A DNA stretch of 8,558 bases. Source: CAMLDH01 sp966250375. Its GTDB lineage: Bacteria > Pseudomonadota > Gammaproteobacteria > Burkholderiales > Burkholderiaceae_D. Below the pieces are notes generated by a model. The model had not been told where the DNA came from. It searched no databases and saw only the letters and a program-made list of their open reading frames with translations. The position numbers and the translations under genes are program-made. The stretch lies in assembly GCA_966250375.1 (NCBI GenBank), contig CBINHE010000141.1, positions 1 through 8,558 of the forward strand, given 5' to 3'. This document shows positions 1 to 7,310 of this stretch, one piece after another (within the stretch, counting starts at the first letter, position 1; each line of letters begins with the position of its first letter).

Positions 1-90
1 CGCACGTGTACGTGATGTACACCGAGCACCGCAGGCCCGAGATTGGCCCCTTACATCAATCCGCAAACCGCTCTATATCGACGCGATGGT
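1..90. other. Unassigned flank downstream of the aldolase gene
   Basis: Short stretch after the aldolase stop codon. Reading frames on both strands run off the window edge without a recognisable protein motif, so I cannot tell whether it is intergenic or the end of a neighbouring gene. I see no hairpin with a T-run that would serve as a terminator. Confidence 0.3.
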
Positions 91-888
91 TTAATCGAGC
101 AAGTCGGGGTGCTGCTTCACGATGAAGTGGTAGAGCGGTTGAAAACTTCCCCACGAGACGAAGTCGGAGGCGATAAAGTTGCGCGTTCCGATCGCAACAT
201 CATGCGGGATGTGGTGCGGCGTTCCCGCCGCTTCCGCCAGCAGTTGCGATTGACAGCAACGTTCCATCGAGATGAAGAACCAGGCGGCCACATCAACTGA
301 TTTGCCGACGGTCAGCAAGCCGTGGTTTTGCAAAATGATGCCCTTCCTGTTGCCGATCGAAGCGGCAATTTGCTCACCTTCCGAAATGCTGGCAACGACG
401 CCATGAAACCGCGTGAAGACGGTGTGATCGTCATAAAAGGCGCAGGCGTCCTGCGATATCGGGTCGAGCAGGCGTCCCAGCGACGCCCAGGTTTTGCCGT
501 ACATCGAATGCGCATGCGCCACGGCCATGATGTCGGGACGTGCGCGATGAACCTGCGAATGAATCGCAAACGCGGCGACGTTGACCGGAAAATCGCCTTC
601 GAGCACGTCCCCCTTGTGATTCACCTGGACCAGGTTCGAGACCCGGATTTCGGAAAAATGCAATCCGAGTGGATTGACCCAGAAGCGATCCGGAAATTCG
701 GGATCACGCACCGTAACATGACCCGCCACGCCTTCATCGAAGCCGAAATGCGAAAACAACCGGAAAGCGGCCGCCAGACGCTCCTTTCGATACCGACGCT
801 CAGCCCCGACCGTTTCGAATTTCGGATACGTCAGGCGCTGCGCGCCCGCCGCTGTCGCATTGAGACTGATTTGTGTGAGAACCGTCAT
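91..888 (-). CDS. Class II aldolase/adducin family protein
   Basis: A 265-aa cytoplasmic protein with the fold of zinc-dependent class II aldolases and adducin-head proteins, spanning roughly residues 30-245. The metal-binding histidines are visible: H125 and H127 in AVAHAHSMYG, and H189 in ILQNHGLL. The stretch AGHVTVRDPEF near residue 55 and the substrate-loop segment FWVNPLGLHFSEI near 69-81 also fit the family. The acid/base Glu of L-fuculose-phosphate aldolase would fall four residues before H110, where this protein has A106. This is the adducin-like pattern, so sugar-phosphate aldolase activity should not be assumed. The ATG at 888 is preceded by GGAG (complement of 894-897) with a 5-nt spacer. 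The gene lies 522 nt beyond the monooxygenase stop, with repeats between, so it is probably transcribed separately. Its substrate, and any link to the polyketide operon, are unknown. Confidence 0.9.
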   Translation of the reverse strand: MTVLTQISLNATAAGAQRLTYPKFETVGAERRYRKERLAAAFRLFSHFGFDEGVAGHVTVRDPEFPDRFWVNPLGLHFSEIRVSNLVQVNHKGDVLEGDFPVNVAAFAIHSQVHRARPDIMAVAHAHSMYGKTWASLGRLLDPISQDACAFYDDHTVFTRFHGVVASISEGEQIAASIGNRKGIILQNHGLLTVGKSVDVAAWFFISMERCCQSQLLAEAAGTPHHIPHDVAIGTRNFIASDFVSWGSFQPLYHFIVKQHPDLLD

Positions 889-918
889 GCATGCTCCATT
901 ACGTTGGCAAATTCAAAT

Positions 919-965
919 TAGAAGACGCTATCGGACAACGCCAGACTTTCCTGCTGCTTCAAGGG
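919..965 (+). repeat. 47-bp imperfect direct repeat, left copy
   Basis: Matches 1371-1417 in the same orientation at about 40 of 47 positions. The shared core includes ACGCTATCGGACA and GGCTGCTTCAA-like segments. The two copies bracket the long inverted repeat. This copy lies just upstream of the aldolase gene and overlaps the first three bases of the inverted repeat. Confidence 0.8.
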
Positions 966-1315
966 CATAGGTATCTACACATCTTTGCAATGCCATGAAT
1001 GCCCCCTCCCGCAGGCGGGCTAACCTATGCACACAAGTTTGCAATACTTTGTATTGGTCGCGGGCTGGTTCTTGGGTTCAATTTTTCGATTCATTTTCCC
1101 CGTCATTCCCGCGAAGGCGGGAATCCATATGGCGTTTGCTCGATTTGCCGGCCCATGGATTCCCGCCTTCGCGGGAATGACGGGTAACTTTTTGAGAAAA
1201 TTTACCCCAAACACCCGCATGCGAAAACAAGTTGCAAACTTGTGTGCATAGATTAGCCCGCCTGCGGGAGAGGGAGCATTCATGGCATTGCAAAAATGTG
1301 TAGATACCCATGCCC
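963..1315. repeat. 353-bp nested inverted repeat (MITE/REP-like element)
   Basis: The outer arms 963-1044 and 1232-1315 are reverse complements over about 82-84 nt, with only a few substitutions and one 2-nt length difference. Each arm carries the short palindrome CCCGCAGGCGGG. Moving inwards the arms become less alike but remain recognisable, and then a perfect 30-nt inverted pair forms the centre. The arrangement looks like two head-to-head copies of a unit of about 175 bp. No transposase is encoded; the small open frames inside are translations of the repeat. As RNA, either strand could fold into one long imperfect hairpin. Confidence 0.85.
1099..1184. repeat. Central inverted pair of dRS3-like repeats
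   Basis: Perfect 30-nt arms at 1099-1128 and 1155-1184 are separated by 26 nt. Each arm contains ATTCCC-N8-GGGAAT, the form of the neisserial dRS3 repeat, here with GCGAAGGC (or its complement) in the middle. Each is itself a short palindrome. Such repeats are common between genes in several proteobacterial groups; here the pair sits exactly inside a larger inverted repeat. Confidence 0.85.
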
Positions 1316-1326
1316 ACAAGGAGAGA

Positions 1327-1352
1327 GTGAGAGCAGCCGTATTCGCTCTCAC
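1327..1352 (-). terminator. Possible terminator hairpin after the four-gene operon
   Basis: GTGAGAGC (1327-1334) pairs with GCTCTCAC (1345-1352) around a 10-nt loop, about 60 nt after the monooxygenase stop codon. On the minus strand the stem is followed by TCTCTCC, which is pyrimidine-rich but not a true T-run. Intrinsic termination is therefore possible rather than clear. The large inverted repeat just beyond could also stop or stabilise the transcript. Confidence 0.35.
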
Positions 1353-1370
1353 GAATTACGGAAAGATCAA

Positions 1371-1417
1371 TAGAAAACGCTATCGGACACTCCCATACTT
1401 TCCGGCTGCTTCAAAGG
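1371..1417 (+). repeat. 47-bp imperfect direct repeat, right copy
   Basis: Partner of the copy at 919-965. It overlaps the last two codons and the stop codon (1411-1413) of the monooxygenase gene. The homology ends shortly inside the coding sequence, so the left copy looks like a duplicated gene end plus 3' flank. Confidence 0.8.
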
Positions 1418-2661
1418 ACTGCATTCGCTCGTTGACGCAGCAGGTTCAGATTGACCAGGTTGGCCAGGACGACATCGCTGGCGACACCGAAGTCGAGCAA
1501 GCAGGCGATTTCATTCACGCCTGCTGCGCGCAACCGTTCGACTCTGCCCACGCAGGAGCGCGGCGTGCCGAACAAGGCGGCGCTCTCGAAATAGCGTTCG
1601 AACGCGTAATTCAGCACATCTTCCCTTTCGTCGGTGCTCAATTCGTTGAGCTGGCCCATCTGGCGTCGCCACAGATCGACGGAGCTCTTCAGATAGGCGA
1701 TAAATGGTGCGCGCACCGTTTGCTTGACGGCAGCGACGCTGGTGCCGACAAAGGTATGCAGCATCAAAGTGACTTGCCCGTCTTCCGGCGCAAAACCGTG
1801 ATCAGCGCGCGCCTGACGATAGGCGGCGATCTTGTCCGCCAGTTCTCCTTCGGTCTGGAACAGGAGTGCCGTCAACACATTCGCGCCGATGGCGCCGGCC
1901 TCGATGAAGCGTTCACGTCCGCCGCTGCACGTCACCCACGTATCGAGCTTTGCTTGTTGCGGCTGCGGATAAATGCGGAAGGTGATCGGCTTGCCGGTGC
2001 CGTCAATCGACTCGATCGATTCGCCGCGCCACAGCTTTTGCACTACCGCCATGTCCGAGTAGAGCCTTTTCAATCGTTCCGGATAGGCATGCGGCGCAAG
2101 CACGAAGTCGCGGGCGTTCCAACCCTGCGCGAACGCCAAATCGACACGGCCGCCCGACAGGTTGTCGACCACGGCCCATTCTTCCGCGACCCGCACCGGA
2201 TGATGCAGCGGCAACACGACACTGCCTGCACGCAACCGTATTCGCGTCGTGATCATCGCCAGCGCCGCAGCCAGTATCGACGGATTCGGATAGAGGCCGC
2301 CGAAGGCGTGAAAATGCCGTTCCGGAAGCCACACGGCGTGAAAGCCTCGGTCGTCGGCAAAACGGCAAGCCTCCATCAGCAATTGATATTTGTTCTTCGC
2401 ATATTCCGCCTCGTTGCTGGCAAAGAACAACAAGCTGAACGGAATGTTGTCGCGTAACGTATTCGTTGCGTCTGCGCTGTAGTCGCCGCCATCGGCAGAC
2501 TGCCGCAACAAGGTGATCAGATTGGCCTTGTGCGTCGTCAGGAACGACAGACGATCGGCGGTCAACACTTGCGCGTTGCCGCGGTAGTGCAATTTATCCT
2601 GGTCCACCCACAATTCGATGCCATCGCCGTGCAGGTCGGCGACAAACTGTTCAAGCTTCAT
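1411..2661 (-). CDS. Luciferase-like flavin monooxygenase with N-terminal TubC-type docking domain
   Basis: A 416-aa two-part protein. Residues 1-53 match the TubC N-terminal (beta-hairpin) docking domain: GIELWVDQDKLHYRG, then LTADRLSFL and HKANLITLLRQ. After a linker (54-73), residues 74 to about 400 form a luciferase-like monooxygenase of the MupA/Atu3671 natural-product group. Clear blocks are FADDRGFHAVWLPERHFHAF (101-120), GGLYPNPS, AGSVVLPLHHPVRVAEEW (145-162), DNLSGGRVDLAFAQGW (166-181) and LMLHTFVG (299-306). Such enzymes use reduced flavin and oxygen to oxidise carrier-bound intermediates; the exact reaction here is unknown. The gene starts within the PKS stop codon (ATGA overlap). 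GGAAGG lies 6 nt upstream, so translation is probably coupled. The docking domain implies that it acts on the PKS ACP rather than on free substrate. No flavin reductase is visible in the window. Confidence 0.92.
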   Translation of the reverse strand: MKLEQFVADLHGDGIELWVDQDKLHYRGNAQVLTADRLSFLTTHKANLITLLRQSADGGDYSADATNTLRDNIPFSLLFFASNEAEYAKNKYQLLMEACRFADDRGFHAVWLPERHFHAFGGLYPNPSILAAALAMITTRIRLRAGSVVLPLHHPVRVAEEWAVVDNLSGGRVDLAFAQGWNARDFVLAPHAYPERLKRLYSDMAVVQKLWRGESIESIDGTGKPITFRIYPQPQQAKLDTWVTCSGGRERFIEAGAIGANVLTALLFQTEGELADKIAAYRQARADHGFAPEDGQVTLMLHTFVGTSVAAVKQTVRAPFIAYLKSSVDLWRRQMGQLNELSTDEREDVLNYAFERYFESAALFGTPRSCVGRVERLRAAGVNEIACLLDFGVASDVVLANLVNLNLLRQRANAVL

Positions 2662-5600
2662 AGCGTGCCTTCCAGCACCTCGGCCAACGGTTCATTGGTG
2701 TCTTCCTGTTCGACCGCCGCCGGTGCAGTGCTGCGCGCCGCCAGATGGGCAGCCAGGGCGCGCACGGTGCGGAATTTCCATATCACCATCGGCTCAAGCG
2801 TCATGCACAGCCAGCAGCCGATATCCTTGAGAAAGCGGACCGCCGTGATCGAATTGATACCGAAATGCGTGAACTCTCGTTCCGGATCGATTGCCGCCGC
2901 CTCGATCTCGATCCGCGCGCTCAACCACTGCAACGCCCACGCTTCGATGTCGCCGGCCGCTCTGGGCTGAAGCCCTTCGGCACCGTTCAAGAGAATGTCA
3001 GCGCATGCATTCGTCAGACACGTCGTCGTCAATGTGGATGGCGCAACGGCATCCGCGAAGAGTCGATAACGAAGATGTGAAGCCAGCACACGCACATGCG
3101 GTTCACGCAAGACGCTGAAATGATGGCCCGGCAATTCATGCAATTCAACTGCATCAGCGACGTGGCGCCATCCCAGATCTTCTGCCAGGTGTTCGCCCTC
3201 GCCGATCTTCTGTGCGGCCTTGAACACGATCAGTGCCTCCTCGTAACGCTGGGGGCGGTAGCGTCGGAATACACGCAGATGGTGTTGCAGGATTCCCAGC
3301 CGCCGCGTGAATTCATCTTCCTCGATCCTGTCGGGCAGGATGCCGGTCCGCACGGCCAAGTCCAGAACATAGCGCAGGCCCGGCGCCAGTTCGGCGCGCT
3401 GCAGCCAATTCTGGTCCAATGCTTCCAAGCCGATACCGAGGTCGAGCGCCATCGTCAGCAGCAAGGACCGCGCGTTGCTGTCGATCCAATCCGCGCTGGG
3501 CAAATGCGTATCGATCAGCGCCAGCAGCGCCGGCCGCTCGCCGTTGCGCCGCAACTGCTGCGCCATTTCGAAAGCGACCGCGCCGCCCATCGACCAGCCG
3601 ACCAGGTGCAACTCGCCGGTCGGCTGCATGTGCCGGATGCATGCGAGATAAGTAGTTGCCATTGCCTCCAGCGATACGAAGTCCGCATCGACGCCTGCGA
3701 GGGCCGGTGCCTGCAGTCCGTAGACCGGTTGATCCGGCCCCAATTGCACTGCAAGGTGCTGGTAGCAAAATATCGAGCCACCAACCGGGTGGATCACGAA
3801 CAGCGGTGGACGTTCTGCTCGCCCTTCCTGCAATGTAACGACGATGGCATCGAACCATGCCAGCTTGCGTGCGGCGTGCGCCAACGCAGCAGACGATTGC
3901 AATGCGGTCGTCAGCTGATTGCTTAACGCTGCATCGGCGGCAATGCCCGGTTCGTTGAACCAATGTGCCTTGCGTTCAAATGGATACGTCGGGAGCGCGA
4001 TGCGTCTTCTTGCATATTCTCGATCGAAGCCTTTCCAGTCGATCGGCGCGCCGGCCATATACAGCCGGCACAATGCGTTTGTCAGCGAATGCCATATGGG
4101 CGCAGATGCGATGTGCTCGCTACTCCCCGGTGCAGCGAGCGCAACGCAATCGCCCGCGAACTGCAAGCACCACAGGTCTTGTCCTTCGACCGTCTGCGCA
4201 GGCGCTGACGATGCCGGCTCTGCTGGCCTTGCGAACGCATCCCAATAGCGCGCGTCCGCCACCCATTCCGTCATCGATGCACAGCTGGCGCCGGAAAATA
4301 TCGGGTAACGTGGCTTGCACATCGTTATCGTGCCGGTGACCGAGCGCAAGTGCCGGCGCGCGTCGAGCACCTTACCCACGCTGGCCTTATCCAGCACGCT
4401 GGCGAAACACGCGGCCGCCAGCAATGCCTTGCCATCCGCCAGCAATGCGGTGGGCTTCACGCCCCAAGCCGACCACAGGTGCGCCATCGCGAGCTGATAG
4501 GCGCACCACAAATAGTCGGCGTCGGCATCCTCATCGGCTAGGCTGGTGTCATGCAATCCATCGCTCAGTGACCGGTGCAGATGGCACTGCCACACCCGGT
4601 CGCACTGATTGAAGATCTGCCGGAAAACGGGCGCTGTCCGATACAACATCGCCACGACAGCCAGGTCCGGATGCTCGCTGCTGAACTGAAACGCCACCTT
4701 GGGACGATGGCGGCCATTGCATTTCATCGAGCGGATCTCGTCGCCCGTTGCTTGCGCCGTGTAAGCGCTCAGCTGCTCGCATAACTGCATGGAAGTGTCC
4801 GCGACGAGCGCCAGGCGATATTCGGCTTCATCACGGCCCGTATTGGCGCTGTAGCAAAGATCGGCGAGCTTGGCGTGCTCGGCATATCGGATGCAATCGC
4901 TGTATCGCCCTGCCATCGTGCGCAATGCGCTTTCGCTTTTGGCCCGCAACACCATGACATGCAACGGCCGCTCGACATCCGTTGCTGCCGGTTCGGCCAT
5001 TGCCGGCGCCTCCTGCAGGATCAGATGGCAATTGGTGCCGCCGAAACCGAATGCGCTGACCCCGGCCAGCCGTAATTCGCCAGCAGGCGTGTCCCACGGC
5101 TCCAGGGTCGTCGGAATCGAGAATGGCGAGTCATGCAGTGAAATATGCGGATTCAGGTCTTGCAAATGCAATACCGGCGGCCATGCGTAATGCTGCAGCG
5201 ACAGCACGGTCTTGATCACGCCGGCCACGCCGGAAGCCGCTTCGAGATGGCCGATATTCGTTTTGACGGCACCGATGCGGCACGGCCGCTCCGCACTGCG
5301 TCCGCGATTGAGCACCTGCTGCAACGCGCGTACTTCGATCGCATCGCCCTGCACGCTGCCGGTGCCGTGCGCCTCGACGTAGCTGATTTGCCAAGGCTCC
5401 ACACCGGCTACCGACAGCGCCCGCTGAATCAACATCTGCTGCGCTCTGCCGTTCGGTGCCGTGATGCCGTTGCTCATGCCGTTGTGATTGACTGCCGAGC
5501 CGCGAATCACCGCCAGCACGTTGTCCCCCTGCTGCACGGCATCGCACAGACGCTTCAGCACCAGGACCCCGCATCCTTCGCCGCGCACGAATCCATCCGC

Positions 5601-6305
5601 ATTCCGGTCGAACGTGTTGCAGCGGCCCTGGCTCGACAGCATGCCGGCGATCGATGCCGAGATGGTTTCGCCAGGCAGCAGGTTAACGTTGACGCCGCCG
5701 CTCAAGGCGAGGTCGCATTCGCCATCGCGCAAAGCCTGGCACGCCAGATGGATGGCCACTAGCGCCGATGAGCAAGCGGTATCGACACCCATGCTCGGCC
5801 CCTGCAAATTGAGGAGATACGACAGCCGGTGTGACACGAAGCCGTGGTAATAATTCGTCCCCTCCTGTCCGTCCATGCTCGGAATGTCAGCGTGCAGCTT
5901 CCTGCCGTGATCGCTATGGCTGACGCCCATGTACACGCCCACGGGGCTTCCGGCCAAGCTGCTCGGTGCGATACCCGCGTGCTCCAAGGCCTCCCATGCG
6001 ACTTCCAGCGCCAGCTTCTGCTGCACATCCATGCGCCTTGCCTCGCGCGGATAAATGCCGAAAAATTGCGCATCGAAGCGATCGAGATCCGCAATGAATC
6101 CGCCGCGCGTGCTGTTGATGCGTCCCGGCGTCGAAGGGTCCGCATCGTACATGGCGTCAGCGTTCCAGCGGTCGGCCGGCACCGTCGTGGTGGCGTCGAT
6201 GCCGTTGCGCAGCAATTGCCAGTAGCTACCAAGATCTGGCGCGCCGGGGAATCGGCAGCCCATGCCGACGATGGCGATCGGTTCAATCTGATTGGCTTTG
6301 GTCAT
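2658..6305 (-). CDS. Single-module polyketide synthase: KS - decayed AT - thioesterase - ACP
   Basis: A 1215-aa type I PKS. The KS (about 6-432) is intact: C178 in DTACSSA, H313 in EAHGTG, H353 in NIGHLEAASG, then GFGGTNCH. Residues 450-785 follow the KS-AT linker, AT and post-AT linker (ending LPTYPFERKAHWF). However, the GHSxGE nucleophile motif reads ADGKAL (623-628; Ser position is G625), and the segment that should carry the ferredoxin-like subdomain and catalytic His is missing. A thioesterase (about 833-1080) has S905 in GWSMGG, D932 in LIDTH and H1062 in GHHFSVL. The ACP (about 1118-1190) has S1152 in FGINSITAV as the phosphopantetheine site. The order TE before ACP is unusual. No KR, DH or ER is present, so a beta-keto product is expected. 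The acidic tail (1196-1215) may dock the monooxygenase. The ATG at 6305 has GAGG with a 5-nt spacer, 27 nt after the desaturase stop. Confidence 0.93.
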   Translation of the reverse strand: MTKANQIEPIAIVGMGCRFPGAPDLGSYWQLLRNGIDATTTVPADRWNADAMYDADPSTPGRINSTRGGFIADLDRFDAQFFGIYPREARRMDVQQKLALEVAWEALEHAGIAPSSLAGSPVGVYMGVSHSDHGRKLHADIPSMDGQEGTNYYHGFVSHRLSYLLNLQGPSMGVDTACSSALVAIHLACQALRDGECDLALSGGVNVNLLPGETISASIAGMLSSQGRCNTFDRNADGFVRGEGCGVLVLKRLCDAVQQGDNVLAVIRGSAVNHNGMSNGITAPNGRAQQMLIQRALSVAGVEPWQISYVEAHGTGSVQGDAIEVRALQQVLNRGRSAERPCRIGAVKTNIGHLEAASGVAGVIKTVLSLQHYAWPPVLHLQDLNPHISLHDSPFSIPTTLEPWDTPAGELRLAGVSAFGFGGTNCHLILQEAPAMAEPAATDVERPLHVMVLRAKSESALRTMAGRYSDCIRYAEHAKLADLCYSANTGRDEAEYRLALVADTSMQLCEQLSAYTAQATGDEIRSMKCNGRHRPKVAFQFSSEHPDLAVVAMLYRTAPVFRQIFNQCDRVWQCHLHRSLSDGLHDTSLADEDADADYLWCAYQLAMAHLWSAWGVKPTALLADGKALLAAACFASVLDKASVGKVLDARRHLRSVTGTITMCKPRYPIFSGASCASMTEWVADARYWDAFARPAEPASSAPAQTVEGQDLWCLQFAGDCVALAAPGSSEHIASAPIWHSLTNALCRLYMAGAPIDWKGFDREYARRRIALPTYPFERKAHWFNEPGIAADAALSNQLTTALQSSAALAHAARKLAWFDAIVVTLQEGRAERPPLFVIHPVGGSIFCYQHLAVQLGPDQPVYGLQAPALAGVDADFVSLEAMATTYLACIRHMQPTGELHLVGWSMGGAVAFEMAQQLRRNGERPALLALIDTHLPSADWIDSNARSLLLTMALDLGIGLEALDQNWLQRAELAPGLRYVLDLAVRTGILPDRIEEDEFTRRLGILQHHLRVFRRYRPQRYEEALIVFKAAQKIGEGEHLAEDLGWRHVADAVELHELPGHHFSVLREPHVRVLASHLRYRLFADAVAPSTLTTTCLTNACADILLNGAEGLQPRAAGDIEAWALQWLSARIEIEAAAIDPEREFTHFGINSITAVRFLKDIGCWLCMTLEPMVIWKFRTVRALAAHLAARSTAPAAVEQEDTNEPLAEVLEGTL

Positions 6306-6332
6306 GAGGTCCTCTGCGATTACAACGTATCC

Positions 6333-7310
6333 TTACTGCGGCTTGAGCAACTTGGCTTGAATTTGCGCCGGTGTCGGTTGCTTGACGTTCCACACCAGAC
6401 CGAGGAACGCGAAGAAGCGGATCAACCATACCGTCGGGTCGATTTCATGCCGCTTCAACCCCAGGTACGCCGAATACGGAAACGCATGGTGATTGTTTTG
6501 CCAGCCGGAGCCGAACGTGGCGATCGCCACCCACACGTTGTTGCAGCTATGGTCGCGCGTATTGAACGGGCTGGCGCCAAACCGGTGGCTGAACGAAGCC
6601 AGTCCCCACGTCGCCTGGTGCACCAGGAACATGCGCACGAATCCGCCCCACAGCAACCCCTCATACGCGCCGCTCCACGTCCCCTTGCCCCACCCGCCGA
6701 TGGCCATCGGAATCGCAAGTCCCGCCAGCACGATCGGCAGGTAGAGATCGTTGATGATCTTGAGCGCCGGACTGCGGTTGATGTCGCGTGCGAACAAGGT
6801 GCAGTTGACCGTCTCGCTGCTCAGGATGTGGCCGTATTGCGCATGCCACATGCCCTGCCAGAAGCCGAGTTCCTCGGGACCGTTCTTGCCCATCCGGATA
6901 TGCGGCGAATGCGGATCGTGTTCGGTATCGCTGTGGACGTGATGGCGCCGATGGTTCGCCACCCAGAACAGCACGCGACCTGTTCCTGCCATCGAGGCCA
7001 TCACCGCGAAGAAGATCTGGATCGCCGGCGTGGTTTCAAAGGCGCGATGCGCAAGATTGCGATGAAATCCGAATTCAAGGCCGAAGTTGGTCAGCACGAA
7101 CATCGTGACTGCCAGGCTGATTTCCATCGGTCCGATGCCGGCATTCCAGCCGTGCACGATGGCGGCAACGGTGCCGATAAACGGAACCCAGATCGTGGCA
7201 TGCGCGATCACTTTGTGCATCAGCCCCAGGTTCATGTTGTTGACGGTGATCGGCGGCGCTGTCGCAGCGCCCGCAGCGTCGTGTTCGGAAACGATTGTGT
7301 TGTCGTTCAT
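6333..7310 (-). CDS. Membrane fatty acid (acyl-CoA/acyl-ACP type) desaturase, second of a tandem pair
   Basis: A 325-aa integral membrane di-iron desaturase of the stearoyl-CoA desaturase-like family. His box 1 is HRNLAH (H83, H88) and box 2 is HRRHH (H120, H123, H124), followed by HSDTEHDPHSPH. Box 3 reads QNNHH (271-275), so Gln replaces the first His. The Asn four residues before the conserved His of the SCD NxxxH motif is A238 here (H242). Hydrophobic stretches near 33-53, 62-80, 187-207 and 213-232 are the likely membrane segments. The enzyme should insert a double bond into a fatty acyl chain using oxygen and an electron donor that is not encoded here. The start overlaps the upstream desaturase stop (ATGA), with GGAG 7 nt upstream, so the two are coupled. 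Its place before the PKS suggests that it shapes the acyl chain for the KS. It is clearly paralogous to its neighbour but diverged. Position and regiochemistry cannot be told from sequence. Confidence 0.93.
   Translation of the reverse strand: MNDNTIVSEHDAAGAATAPPITVNNMNLGLMHKVIAHATIWVPFIGTVAAIVHGWNAGIGPMEISLAVTMFVLTNFGLEFGFHRNLAHRAFETTPAIQIFFAVMASMAGTGRVLFWVANHRRHHVHSDTEHDPHSPHIRMGKNGPEELGFWQGMWHAQYGHILSSETVNCTLFARDINRSPALKIINDLYLPIVLAGLAIPMAIGGWGKGTWSGAYEGLLWGGFVRMFLVHQATWGLASFSHRFGASPFNTRDHSCNNVWVAIATFGSGWQNNHHAFPYSAYLGLKRHEIDPTVWLIRFFAFLGLVWNVKQPTPAQIQAKLLKPQ

Noticed and set aside
963..1315. CRISPR array or insertion sequence
   Set aside because: There are no regularly spaced direct repeats and spacers, and no transposase or frame that could encode one; the structure is purely inverted.
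995..1352. Several small open frames on both strands in the intergenic gap (for example peptides with PRRRESI, VIPAKAGIH, HSREGGNP)
   Set aside because: They are translations of the inverted repeats. The same peptide strings arise from such repeats in many genomes and they lack ribosome-binding sites.
1282..2457. 391-codon plus-strand open frame
   Set aside because: It lies antisense to the monooxygenase, whose protein has clear family motifs. The plus-strand product has no recognisable domain and is rich in Arg/His/Gln, typical of a shadow frame in GC-rich DNA.
3951..4958. Frameshift or sequencing error as the cause of the AT loss
   Set aside because: The frame is continuous, and sequence on both sides of the lost motif still aligns to the AT scaffold in the same frame. 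The changes look like substitutions plus an in-frame deletion.
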